DNA from: Catellatospora tritici
GTDB lineage: Bacteria; Actinomycetota; Actinomycetes; Mycobacteriales; Micromonosporaceae
Assembly (NCBI RefSeq): GCF_019083965.1
Contig: NZ_JAHRCY010000011.1
Coordinates: 62,001 to 126,000, forward strand
DNA: 64,000 bases
Direction: 5' to 3'
Position numbers and translations under genes: made by a program. Under the pieces are notes generated by a model that worked only from the letters and a program-made list of their open reading frames with translations, had not been told where the DNA came from and did not search any database. Position 1 is the stretch's first letter. Each line of letters begins with the position of its first letter. Of this stretch, positions 56,173-64,000 are shown piece by piece.

Positions 56173-57525
56173 CTATCCGCCGTAGCGCTGCAGCCATTGC
56201 CGACTCAGTTCAGTCTCGGCATGGTCGGCGCCCAGGACGCGGGTGCGGTCGGCGATGATCTGGCGGAACAGGCGTACCGCCTCGGCCCGGTCGCCGCTCT
56301 CCCCGACGTAGTGCGCGAGGTTGTGCCGCGCGAGCAGGGTGCTGGGGTGGTCGGCGCCCTGGAGGCGGGTGCGGTCGACGACGAGCGCGCGGAACAGGCG
56401 TACCGCCTCGGCCGGGTTGCCGCTCTCCCCGATGTTGTACGCGAGGTTGTTGCGGGAGAGCAGGGTATGGGGATGGTCGGCGCCCAGGACGCGGGTGCGG
56501 TCGGCGACGAGTTTACGGAACAGGCGGACCGCCTCGGCGCGGTTGCCGCCCTCGCCGGTGTTGTGTGCGAGGTTGTGCCGGGCGAGCAGGGTGTCGATGT
56601 GGTCGGCGCCCAGGACGCGGGTGCGGTCGGCGACGACGTCGCGGAGTAGGCGCACGGCCTCGGCCCGGTTGCCGCCCTCGCCGGTGTTGTGCCCGAGCTC
56701 GTGGCGGGAGAGCAGGGTGTCGGGATGGTCGGCGCCCAGGGCGCGGGTGCGGTCGGCGACGATCTCGCGGAACAGGCGCACCGCCTCGGCCCGGTTGCCA
56801 CCCTCCCCGACGTAGTACGCGAGGTTGTTGCGGGAGACCAGGGTGTGGGGGTGGTCGGCGCCCAGCACGCGGGCGCGGTCGGCGACGACGTCGCGGAACA
56901 GGCGCACCGCCTCGGCCGGGTTGCCGCCCTCCCCGATGCTGTACGCGAGTTCGTGCCGGGCGAGCAGGGTGTCGGGGTGGTCGGCGCCCAGGAGCCGGAT
57001 GCGGCCGGCGACGACGTGGCGCAGCAGATCCGTGGCCCCGGCGTAGTCGCCCCGCTGGTACGCCCTGACGGCGTCGTTGTACTGGCGGGTGAGGGTCGCG
57101 GCGTCGACAGGCGGACCCATCGGGGCGGTCGGGGCGGTCGGGGCGGTGTTCCGGCCGCTGCGCAAGCGGGTGGTGAACCCGGGCGTCGGCATCCGGTCGC
57201 CGGTGACGTCCTCGAACTGCAGATTCGCCAGCCGGAAGAACCGCTCCCCGCCCAGCAGCAGCGGGAAGATCGGCTTGCCGCGTAGTTCGGCCTGGTCGAT
57301 CTCCCGGTCCACCCACACCGACTCGTTCGAGGCGGGGCTCATCACCACGACGAACGCCGTGCACGAGTCGATCTGCTGCTGGATGACCATGGCCCACCGG
57401 TCGCCGGTGATGATCTGCCGGTCGAACCACACCTCGACCCCGGCGGCGGTGAGATGCGCGGCCAGTTTCGTGACGTAGGCGCTGTCGGTGGCGTGGCTGT
57501 AACTGATGAACACATGACCGGACAC
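56173..57525 (-). CDS. TIR-domain protein with kinesin-light-chain-type TPR repeats (copy 2)
   Basis: 450 residues from GTG 57525, where the N-terminus matches copy 1 (SGHVFISYSHATDSAYVTKL). The longer open frame upstream is not coding. TIR features are VEVWFDRQIITGDRW and VVVMSPASNESVWVDREI, again with Glu75. The linker is Thr/Ala/Pro-rich (NTAPTAPTAPMGPP). Seven TPR units of 42 residues follow with GEGGNRAEAVRLFRxVVAD consensus, a Gly-Asn variant of the copy 1 unit. The 33 bp upstream of the start are almost identical to those of copy 1, so promoter and gene were duplicated together. Confidence 0.9.
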   Translation of the reverse strand: MSGHVFISYSHATDSAYVTKLAAHLTAAGVEVWFDRQIITGDRWAMVIQQQIDSCTAFVVVMSPASNESVWVDREIDQAELRGKPIFPLLLGGERFFRLANLQFEDVTGDRMPTPGFTTRLRSGRNTAPTAPTAPMGPPVDAATLTRQYNDAVRAYQRGDYAGATDLLRHVVAGRIRLLGADHPDTLLARHELAYSIGEGGNPAEAVRLFRDVVADRARVLGADHPHTLVSRNNLAYYVGEGGNRAEAVRLFREIVADRTRALGADHPDTLLSRHELGHNTGEGGNRAEAVRLLRDVVADRTRVLGADHIDTLLARHNLAHNTGEGGNRAEAVRLFRKLVADRTRVLGADHPHTLLSRNNLAYNIGESGNPAEAVRLFRALVVDRTRLQGADHPSTLLARHNLAHYVGESGDRAEAVRLFRQIIADRTRVLGADHAETELSRQWLQRYGG

Positions 57526-57593
57526 CCCCAGCAAACTACCGACCGCTGTCGATCTCGCAACATCGGCCGGGGCCCGGAAGTGCTCGCGACCGG

Positions 57594-58415
57594 TCAGCGC
57601 AGGCAGCAGCCGCCGCAGACCTTCGGCTGCGGCAGGGTGAACGCCAGGCAGCAGGTGCGGCGGTGTACGCCAGGCTCGCCGGTGGGGCCGGGGACGAGGT
57701 CGACCAGCTCGTCGAGTTCGAGCGCGGTCAGGACCGTCCCGGCGGCTTCGGTGATCGAGCCGGGCACGTCCGGTCCACCGCGGACCAGCGCGTACGCGAT
57801 GCCGGAGGCGACCGAGCCGAGCAGCGTGCGCCGACCGACCTTCACGTGCTCGCGGATGCGCTCCGACAGCGGGTCGAGATGCTGGTCGAGCAGGCTGGTG
57901 CGCAGCGTCTTGAGCAGCAGCGACTCGTCGCCGACGACGGTGACGCCGGGGTGGCCGGTGTGGGCCAGCGGGTCGTCGGGCAGCACGGCGAGCTGCACGC
58001 CGCGCAGGCCGACCTGGACCAGGGCCTCGCCGGGCTCGCCGCTGAAGCGCACCAACACGTTGTCGGCGGAGACCAGCGGCACGCGCCGGGCGACGGCCCA
58101 GCTGAGCACGGCGGGCATGGCGACCCAGTAGCTGTAGGACTTCCACGAAAGAGTGGCAGCGGCGTGCGGTGCGGCGCCCCAGCGGCGGTGCGCGGTGGCG
58201 AACAGCGCGGGTAGGGCGGCTCCGCCGGTGAGAGCGGTGGCAGGCGTCCAACCAGGCATGCCGTTGACGATGAGGGGTTCGGGCAGGCCGTGCACCGCTT
58301 CGTCACCGAGACGGTTGCGGATGGAGCGGAGTGTGACGGTCAGTGGCCGTAGGGCGTCAGTCAGGTCGTACGGCGTGAGCGTGCGCACCCCTTCCTCACC
58401 GGCCCCTTCCTGCAC
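57594..58415 (-). CDS. FhuF-like siderophore-iron reductase with C-terminal [2Fe-2S] motif
   Basis: 273 residues from GTG 58415 (GTG 58388 is an alternative start with GAGGA just upstream). The C-terminal RRTCCLAFTLPQPKVCGGCC is the C-C-x10-C-x2-C iron-sulfur motif of FhuF-type ferric-siderophore reductases, and the body (WTPATALTGGAALPALFATA, KSYSYWVAMPAVLSWAVAR) fits that family. These proteins reduce Fe3+ bound to siderophores in the cytosol. A DtxR/IdeR-type box lies 39 bp upstream, so iron-repressed expression is expected. Confidence 0.85.
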   Translation of the reverse strand: MQEGAGEEGVRTLTPYDLTDALRPLTVTLRSIRNRLGDEAVHGLPEPLIVNGMPGWTPATALTGGAALPALFATAHRRWGAAPHAAATLSWKSYSYWVAMPAVLSWAVARRVPLVSADNVLVRFSGEPGEALVQVGLRGVQLAVLPDDPLAHTGHPGVTVVGDESLLLKTLRTSLLDQHLDPLSERIREHVKVGRRTLLGSVASGIAYALVRGGPDVPGSITEAAGTVLTALELDELVDLVPGPTGEPGVHRRTCCLAFTLPQPKVCGGCCLR

Positions 58416-58453
58416 TTAGTCACAGTCGCTGATAACCCGGCAACTGTACCTTG

Positions 58454-58472
58454 ATAAGGCTAGGCTAACCAG
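58454..58472. promoter_or_regulatory. DtxR/IdeR-type iron box
   Basis: ATAAGGCTAGGCTAACCAG matches the TWAGGTTAGSCTAACCTWA consensus at most positions, including AGGCTAACC. It lies between the FhuF-like gene and the divergent XRE regulator, close to the former. Confidence 0.78.
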
Positions 58473-58656
58473 ACCCCATGCCAGTTTACGTTATTTCATT
58501 TACCGTGTGTGACCTCTGGCATAGTTCAGGGCGCTCCCACGCCCGATGGTCGCTTGGCAAGCTGTCAAGGCTTTTGTCGCGTAATCAGCACTTCTCGTTA
58601 GTTGATCCTCAAGCCGCGAAGAATGAGGATTCACGACGAACCGAGGAGGGGGCGAG

Positions 58657-59658
58657 GTGTGGCATGACCGAGCGCACCGTGGTCGGGTCATGAGCGTTTC
58701 GCCGGTGGAACGTGCCGTGGAGGCCTTCGCGACCGAGCTCAGCCGGTGGCGGATCGACCGCGGTATGACCAAGAAGCAGCTTGCCAGCCGGATGGGCTTC
58801 GATCCCTCGTACATCAGCCACATCGAGGGCCGAAGACACAGGCCCACCGAGGACTTCGCACGCCGGGCCGAAGCGGTGCTCAACGCCGGTGGCGCGATCT
58901 GGCGCCGATTCCAGGAGTACGAAGAGGCCCGTCAGGCCCGCGGCCCGTCCACCCTGCTCACCCGTGAGCCGACCGTCCCCACCCAGTGGCTGCCCCCGGG
59001 CACCGGCCTGGTGGTGGAGTTGGAGGAGGCTCAGCTCACCTACGACGACGGCTCGTACCAGGTCGTCGTGCGTCGTGCCCTCTACAACGCGGGCAACGAG
59101 CCGGTCACGCGTTATCTCATCCGGGTGGCCGTCGACCGGTACCCGGGCCAGCCGCAGCGTTCCAACGACCACCACCGGACCCACCCGCTGTCCCTCGAGG
59201 AGCTGGGCCTGGTCGCCTTCTGCGGCGACCCGGGCACGGCCGAGCCGATGGTGTGGCGGGCCAAGCAGGACCGGGACGCGTTCAAGGAGATCTGGCTGCT
59301 GTTCGAGAACGCCGACGGCCGCTTTCCGCTCTACCCCGGGGAGCGGACCACGGTCGAGTACCGCTACCACGTCGACGAGTTGAAGTGGGGCAGCTGGTTC
59401 GAGCGGGCGGTCCGGCTGCCCACCCGGCGGCTGGTGGTGCAGATGCGCTTCCCGGCCGGGCTCGACCCGCAGGTGTGGGGGGTGGAGACGTCGATGGCGG
59501 CCGAGGAGGCGCCGTTGCGCACCCCGATCGTGCGCGAGCAGGAAGGGGACCGGGCGGTGTTCACCTGGCGCACCGAGGACCCGTCCCTGAACGCGCGATT
59601 CCAGCTCCAGTGGCGGTTCCGGGCGGTCGCCTCGGCGCCACCGGCCCTGGTGCCCTGA
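58657..59658 (+). CDS. XRE-family (HTH_3/31) transcriptional regulator
   Basis: 333 residues from GTG 58657, which has GAGGAGGG 6 nt upstream; ATG 58690 is the alternative. The helix-turn-helix is in residues ~25-75: WRIDRGMTKKQLASRMGFDP, SYISHIEGRRHRPTEDFAR. The remaining 230 residues form a long beta-rich ligand-like domain (VVVRRALYNAGNEPVTRYLI, GERTTVEYRYHVDELKWG) found in many actinobacterial XRE proteins of unknown ligand. It is not obviously linked to its neighbours, though it shares the upstream region with the iron-boxed gene. Confidence 0.9.
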   Translation: MWHDRAHRGRVMSVSPVERAVEAFATELSRWRIDRGMTKKQLASRMGFDPSYISHIEGRRHRPTEDFARRAEAVLNAGGAIWRRFQEYEEARQARGPSTLLTREPTVPTQWLPPGTGLVVELEEAQLTYDDGSYQVVVRRALYNAGNEPVTRYLIRVAVDRYPGQPQRSNDHHRTHPLSLEELGLVAFCGDPGTAEPMVWRAKQDRDAFKEIWLLFENADGRFPLYPGERTTVEYRYHVDELKWGSWFERAVRLPTRRLVVQMRFPAGLDPQVWGVETSMAAEEAPLRTPIVREQEGDRAVFTWRTEDPSLNARFQLQWRFRAVASAPPALVP

Positions 59659-59695
59659 CCTGACGGAGGCGCCGCGGCCACTGCGGCCGCGGCGC

Positions 59696-60808
59696 TCAGA
59701 CGTCGCTGAAGGCGTCGTACCGGACCCGGGTCTGCGGCACCTGCAGCTGCGTGAGCGTCCGCAGGGTGCCCCGGACCATGTTCGGCGAACCGCAGACGAA
59801 GAAGTCGTGCTCGAGCCACGGCCCGAACCGGGACAGCGCGTCGGAGATCGAGCCCTCCTCGCCGCCCCAACCCGGATCGTCGCTGCACACCGGCACGATC
59901 GACAGCCACGGGTACGCCGACGCGAGCTGCTGCAGTGACGCCAGGTCATACAGGTCGTCGCGGTCGCGGGCGCCGAAGAAGATGTGCACCCAGCGGGTGC
60001 GGTTGAAGGTGGTCAGCTCCTCCAGCAGCGCCTTGATCGGCGACAGGCCGGTGCCGCCCGCGACGAAGACGATGTCTCGGGTGGAGCGACGGTCCAGCAC
60101 CATGGTGCCCATCGGCGAGGCCAGTCGCAGCATGTCGCCGACCTTGGTCCGGCGCACCAGCGCGCCCGACACCCAGCCCGCGCCCAGCGCCCGCACGTGG
60201 AAGTCCATCGTCCCGTCGGTGCGCGGCGCGTTGGCCACCGAGTACGTCCGCCACACCCGCGGGTGGTGCTGCGGGCACTCCACGGACAGATACTGCCCGG
60301 CCCGGTACTCGAGCTGCTGCAGCGGCCGCACCGTGAACACGGCGATGTCGCGGCTGCGCCGCTCGTGCGCCACCACCTCGGCGTGCCACCACGCCGGGTT
60401 GCTGTCGGCGGCGGCCCCGGCCAGCATCTTGCGGGCGATCACGTCGTACGCGTCGCGCCAGGCCTGCTCGTACTCGAAGGTCCACTCGTCGCGGGCGAAG
60501 GCGCGCAGCGCCTCCAGCAGGGCGGCGCCGACGACCTCGTACTGCTCCGGCTGCACCTGGAACTTGCGGTGGTCGCGGCCGAGCGAGCGCAGGTACTCGT
60601 CGAACCGGTCCGGGTCGTCGACGGTCTGTACGGCGCTGACGATGGCACCGAGCAGACGCGCCCGCTGCACGTCCATCGTCACCGGGAACATCTCTCGTAC
60701 GCTCGGGTGGTTCAGGAAGATCCGAGCGTAGAAGTACCCGGCCAGCTTGTCCTGCTGCTCCTCGACGAGAGTCCAGCTCTCTTTCAACAGCCGCTGAAGG
60801 TCACTCAC
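59696..60808 (-). CDS. Flavohemoglobin-type globin/FAD/NAD oxidoreductase
   Basis: 370 residues from GTG. Residues 1-135 are a globin: LLKESWTLVEEQQDKLAGYF and SLGRDHRKFQVQPEQYEVVG with the proximal His. The FAD-binding barrel follows with VWRTYSVANAPR (RxYS) and an NAD domain with VFVAGGTGLSPIKALLEEL and FFVCGSPNMVRG. This is the layout of nitric-oxide dioxygenases, although Hmp proteins are usually about 400 residues. It probably detoxifies NO or transfers electrons from NAD(P)H. The gene is divergent from the CPBP protease gene. Confidence 0.9.
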   Translation of the reverse strand: MSDLQRLLKESWTLVEEQQDKLAGYFYARIFLNHPSVREMFPVTMDVQRARLLGAIVSAVQTVDDPDRFDEYLRSLGRDHRKFQVQPEQYEVVGAALLEALRAFARDEWTFEYEQAWRDAYDVIARKMLAGAAADSNPAWWHAEVVAHERRSRDIAVFTVRPLQQLEYRAGQYLSVECPQHHPRVWRTYSVANAPRTDGTMDFHVRALGAGWVSGALVRRTKVGDMLRLASPMGTMVLDRRSTRDIVFVAGGTGLSPIKALLEELTTFNRTRWVHIFFGARDRDDLYDLASLQQLASAYPWLSIVPVCSDDPGWGGEEGSISDALSRFGPWLEHDFFVCGSPNMVRGTLRTLTQLQVPQTRVRYDAFSDV

Positions 60809-60870
60809 GTTCGAACGATGTCAACAACGAGCGATCGGCCATCGCACAGACTGTGCGACCCTGTTGTGTC

Positions 60871-61668
60871 ATGGCTGCTGAAGAGCTCGACTGGGGGAGT
60901 CCCCGCCCCACCCGCACCATCCTGGGCCACGAGGTGCTACTGCTGCTCGGCGTCTCGCTGGGCTACTCCGCCATCCGATCCGTGCTGTCACTCATCGACA
61001 AACTCACGGTTCATGTGCCGCTGAACCAGCAGGCGGCCGAGCTGAACACGGCCGTCACCCCGGACCGCCCCTGGCTGGATCTGACCATCCAACTGACCCG
61101 GATCGCGTTCGGCGTGGTTCCGGCGCTGTTCGCGATCCATCTGCTCAACCGGGGACCGGGCCTGGGCGGCAGGCTCGGCGCGCCCGAGATCCTCGGGTAC
61201 GCCCGACGGCGGCCCGCCTTCGACCTCGGCGGCGGCGCCCTGCTCGCGGCGGCGATCGGCATCCCCGGCCTCGGCCTCTACCTGGCCGCCAAGGCGCTCG
61301 GGTTCAACGCCACCGTGGTCGCCTCCGGGCTGGGCGAGGTGTGGTGGGCGGTGCCGGTGCTGGTCCTGGCCGCGGTGGAGAACGCGGTGCTGGAGGAGGT
61401 GGTCGTGGTCGGCTACCTGCTGACCCGGCTGCGCCAGCTCGGCTGGAGCACCGGGACGGCGATCGCCACCAGCGCGGTGCTGCGCGGGTCGTACCACCTC
61501 TACCAGGGATTCGGGGCGTTCGTGGGGAACGCGATCATGGGGGTGGTGTTCGCGCTGGTGTATCTGCGGTGGCGCCGCATCGGGCCGCTGATCGTGGCGC
61601 ACACGCTGCTCGACATCGTGTCCTTCGTCGGATACGCCCTGCTGGCCGACCACCTGAAGTGGCTCTAG
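60871..61668 (+). CDS. CPBP-family intramembrane metalloprotease
   Basis: 265 residues from ATG 60871, nearly leaderless. About seven TM helices. The family core is present as VENAVLEEVVVVGYLLTRL (EE in motif 1, with no Arg at its end), RGSYHLYQGFGAFVGN (His motif 2) and HTLLDIVSF (motif 3). CPBP (Rce1/Abi) proteins cleave or process membrane-associated peptides, and some confer bacteriocin immunity. Substrate unknown. Confidence 0.85.
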   Translation: MAAEELDWGSPRPTRTILGHEVLLLLGVSLGYSAIRSVLSLIDKLTVHVPLNQQAAELNTAVTPDRPWLDLTIQLTRIAFGVVPALFAIHLLNRGPGLGGRLGAPEILGYARRRPAFDLGGGALLAAAIGIPGLGLYLAAKALGFNATVVASGLGEVWWAVPVLVLAAVENAVLEEVVVVGYLLTRLRQLGWSTGTAIATSAVLRGSYHLYQGFGAFVGNAIMGVVFALVYLRWRRIGPLIVAHTLLDIVSFVGYALLADHLKWL

Positions 61669-61680
61669 CCGGTACACGAA

Positions 61681-61711
61681 GCGGGGCGGTGCGTGTGTCG
61701 CACCGCCCCGC
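61681..61711. terminator. Bidirectional terminator between CPBP and the repeat surface protein
   Basis: GCGGGGCGGTGCG pairs perfectly with CGCACCGCCCCGC around TGTGT, between convergent stops. Confidence 0.88.
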
Positions 61712-61725
61712 TCCACGTCACCCTG

Positions 61726-64000
61726 TCAGTTGTACGGGTAGACGATGACCTTCTCGCCGGTGGTCGGGATGGACACCTGCTTGGCGGTGCTGAAACTCGT
61801 CCCGCCGTACCAGCCGTGGCCGGGTTCGCCGCCCTCCAGGTGCAGCCGGACCGTGCCGCCTCCCATGACGCGGTACACGGCCTGGCCGCCGGCCTGCGGC
61901 ACCCAGATCCGCCCGACCAGGTCGCCGTTGCTGGTGTATGCCGCGGCGAAGTAGTCGGCGGGCGATCCGGTGGCCGTCACCTTCAGCACCGTGCCCAGCT
62001 GCAGCTGCTGGTCGAAGGTGGTGGTCTGTCCGGCCACCACCGGCACCAGCGTGGCGCTCTGCCGCTTGTACGCCGCGCCGCTCCACTGCCAGGCGTGCGA
62101 GTCGGTGATGAAGTCCAGCGGCCACGAGTACGGCCCCAGGAAGTCGATCGTGTACCGACCCTGTGCGTCGATGTCCACGCTGCCCCGGCTGACGTCGCCG
62201 ACGATGGGCGCGGAGACCGCGACGTGGCCGCTGGTCACCGGGTTGCCGTCGGCTCCGGTGACGACACCGGTGATGGTGCCCTTGCGGTCCAGGTAGATCT
62301 TGTGGATGTACTTCGCCTGGCCGGCCGTCACGGTGACGTCCCGGGCCTGGGCCTGGTCGCCGGTGCCGCCGGTGAGGCCGACCCACTGCGCCCCGTAGGG
62401 CGAGCCCTGACCGGGCAGCGCGAAGACCTGGTACGTGCCGGCCGTGACGGCGGTCAGCGTGACCACCCCGTCCGGGCCGCTCTCGGCCCCGCAACCCTCG
62501 GACAGGTGGAACTTGACCCGGGTCTGGGTGGACAGGCACACGCCCGCCACCGGCGCCCCGGTCGCCGCGTCGACGACCTTCGCCTGGATCGAGGCGTACG
62601 GCACCAGGCTGACCTCGATCTCGGCCTGTCCGGGCAGCACGTTCACCGGTCCGACATTCTCGTTCGGCTGGTAGCCCTCGGCGTAGAGGTTCAGCCTCCA
62701 GTAGCCGACCGGCAGGTCGGACAGCACGGCGGCGCCGTTGCGCTCCTCCGCCCAGAAAGCACCGGCCTGGACCGAGAATCCCGCGACCGGCGCGCCGGTC
62801 ACCGAGTTCTTCGCGGTGACCCGGATGCTCCCGGTGGCCAGCTTCGTGTCGTTCACGACCAGGTTCTGGCCCGCCAGGACGGTGACCGGGTCCGCGTCCT
62901 CGGCCGCGACCTTGCCGTACGCGTACTGGCTGACCGTGTGCGCCCAGTCGTAGAAGTACACGGTGTACTCGCCGGCCAGCATCGGGTTGGTCTGCCAGTA
63001 GCCGTCGGTGTCGGAGTCGGCCTGGTACTGGCCGCCGTAGGCGTCGGTGAACTGCGCATAGACGTTCGCGATCCCGTTACCGGCCGAGTCGGTGAACCGG
63101 CCGCTGGCCGTGCCTGTGGGCAGCAGCGTCTCGTTCACAGTGATCACATCGGTGCCGGTGATCGTGAAGATCTGGCCCTGCGACTCCACCCGCTTGCCGG
63201 GCACGTACTGGTTGATCTCGTTGCCTTCCTCGCCGAACGGGATGACCACCCGGTAGGCGCCGGGGAAGGCATCCATCCGGTACCGGCCGTCGGCGTCGGC
63301 GTAGGCGAACGTGACGTTGTAGCCTCCGGACGCGGTGATGAGTTCCACGACCTTGTCGGCCGCCGGGGTTCCGTCGGCGCGCACGAGGCGACCCGTGATC
63401 GCGCCACGGCCCACCTGCGTCTCGTTCACGGTGGTGGTCTGGCCGGCGGTCACCTGGAACGTCTGCGCCAGCGCGGAATCCACCTGGCCGGGAGCGTACT
63501 GCTGCTGCTCGTCGGTCCAGAAAGACACTTGGTAGCCGCCGGCGAAGGCGTCGAGGCTGAACTCGCCGTTCGCGTCGGTGGTGAGGTCGTAGTTGTAGTG
63601 GCTGTAGGTGCGTGGAATCACCGACACGCGCCGGTTCGGCAGCGGATTGCCCGCCGCGTCGGTGAACCGTCCGGCGATCGTGCCGACCGGGAGTAGAACC
63701 TCGTCCACGGTGACAGTCCCACCGGCGGTGACGGTGTACGTGGTCGCGCTGTCGTAGTCGGCGGTCTGGTGGGCGTACTGCTCGGGACGCCCGGCCCCGT
63801 AGAAGCTCACCCGGTAGTCGATGCCTGCGGGCAGGTCGGTGATCTCGTAGCGACCGTCCGAGCCGGTCACGGCCGCCCCCCAGCCCCAGCCTTGGGCGCT
63901 GACGGTGATGCCGGATGCGGGCAGGCCGTTCGCGGTTACCTGACCCTTGATCGTGCCGGTGTCGGGGTCGGCGTGTGCCGGAGTCGTCAAGCCGATGACG
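61726..64000 (-). CDS. Secreted protein of repeated carboxypeptidase-regulatory-like (CNA-B/SdrD-like) modules, 5'-truncated
   Basis: About 757 residues are visible and the frame stays open to the window edge. The last residues before the edge (VIGLTTPAHA-DPD) look like the end of a signal peptide, so little is missing. At least seven beta-sandwich modules of ~85-100 residues repeat: each starts (G)TIxGRxTDAxGNPLP-type and ends with VTAGQTTTVNE-type strands (TGTIKGQVTANGLPASGITV, GTIAGRFTDAAGNPLPNRRV, GAITGRLVRADGTPAADKVV, GTASGRFTDSAGNGIANV). No LPXTG or other anchor is seen at the C-terminus (EKVIVYPYN). It probably is a secreted structural or adhesive protein. Confidence 0.85.
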   Translation of the reverse strand, partial: VIGLTTPAHADPDTGTIKGQVTANGLPASGITVSAQGWGWGAAVTGSDGRYEITDLPAGIDYRVSFYGAGRPEQYAHQTADYDSATTYTVTAGGTVTVDEVLLPVGTIAGRFTDAAGNPLPNRRVSVIPRTYSHYNYDLTTDANGEFSLDAFAGGYQVSFWTDEQQQYAPGQVDSALAQTFQVTAGQTTTVNETQVGRGAITGRLVRADGTPAADKVVELITASGGYNVTFAYADADGRYRMDAFPGAYRVVIPFGEEGNEINQYVPGKRVESQGQIFTITGTDVITVNETLLPTGTASGRFTDSAGNGIANVYAQFTDAYGGQYQADSDTDGYWQTNPMLAGEYTVYFYDWAHTVSQYAYGKVAAEDADPVTVLAGQNLVVNDTKLATGSIRVTAKNSVTGAPVAGFSVQAGAFWAEERNGAAVLSDLPVGYWRLNLYAEGYQPNENVGPVNVLPGQAEIEVSLVPYASIQAKVVDAATGAPVAGVCLSTQTRVKFHLSEGCGAESGPDGVVTLTAVTAGTYQVFALPGQGSPYGAQWVGLTGGTGDQAQARDVTVTAGQAKYIHKIYLDRKGTITGVVTGADGNPVTSGHVAVSAPIVGDVSRGSVDIDAQGRYTIDFLGPYSWPLDFITDSHAWQWSGAAYKRQSATLVPVVAGQTTTFDQQLQLGTVLKVTATGSPADYFAAAYTSNGDLVGRIWVPQAGGQAVYRVMGGGTVRLHLEGGEPGHGWYGGTSFSTAKQVSIPTTGEKVIVYPYN

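Noticed and set aside
56197..57285. Tandem repeats in the TIR-TPR genes as a CRISPR array
   Set aside because: The units are 126 bp, contiguous with no unique spacers, and they translate to 42-residue TPR motifs.
58478..58693. A 71-codon frame between the iron box and the XRE gene
   Set aside because: It lacks a ribosome binding site and overlaps the supported start of the XRE regulator in another frame.

Overview
This window is a high-GC chromosomal segment of a filamentous actinomycete, most likely a member of the Micromonosporaceae. The evidence is the strong G/C third-position bias, the frequent GTG starts, the mycobacterial-type FadE5 and PpiA orthologues, the bifunctional-type Dcd, an actinobacterial LexA box (TCGAAC-N4-GTTCGA) and a DtxR/IdeR-type iron box. 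The family assignment is inference. About 60 protein genes and two tRNA genes are present. No rRNA, CRISPR array, complete insertion sequence or prophage is visible.

Layout. 1-2.7 kb: two secreted NlpC/P60 endopeptidases around a LamG-type protein. 2.9-5.6 kb: an NrtR-like Nudix regulator, divergent from an SPFH protein and an NAD-kinase-like protein, with two candidate operators on the shared promoter. 5.7-14.7 kb: TetR regulator and hotdog thioesterase, a lipoprotein deacetylase, several small membrane proteins, tRNA-Gly(CCC), an FMN split-barrel protein with a perfect SOS box, dcd, and a membrane SpoIIE-type phosphatase. 14.9-24.2 kb: fadE5 behind paired inverted boxes, a SixA-like phosphatase, a beta-helix protein, hemolysin III, a Cys-rich/pentapeptide fusion, pxpA, a thioredoxin-NHL protein and an MFS exporter. 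24.3-33.5 kb: an 806-residue repeat-rich membrane protein, an ABC exporter, a DUF4153 membrane protein and a two-component system.

33.6-41.5 kb is an envelope and lipid block: an undecaprenyl-phosphate sugar transferase, a glycosyltransferase, a Fpg/Nei glycosylase, an AAA ATPase with paired palindromes at its start, and a tightly overlapping operon of a cytidylyltransferase, a glycerol-1-phosphate-dehydrogenase-like enzyme and a CDP-alcohol phosphotransferase. That operon looks like a self-contained route to an unusual phosphodiester lipid or solute. 41.7-52.1 kb is mostly housekeeping: CBS protein, aminotransferase, CorA, YtxH-like protein, PpiA, rhomboid, a second two-component system, GT2 and a quinone oxidoreductase.

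52.3-57.5 kb is the accessory region. tRNA-Ser(UGA) and its terminator are followed about 2.1 kb later by a diverged second copy of the tRNA 3' part plus an equivalent terminator. Between them lie a relE-type toxin remnant and a secreted ice-binding-like (DUF3494) protein with a collagen-like Gly-Pro-Gly tail. Next come two tandem TIR-TPR genes whose upstream sequences are also duplicated, which makes this the best candidate for an undescribed (possibly anti-phage, NAD-consuming) system. The window closes with an iron-boxed FhuF-like protein, an XRE regulator, a flavohemoglobin-type protein, a CPBP membrane protease and a large secreted protein built of repeated beta-sandwich modules, whose 5' end is cut off.

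At least five copies of a roughly 56-61 bp inverted-repeat element with arms like GCAGTTTCGGGGAAA are scattered between genes, as are shorter GGGCCC-centred palindromes.
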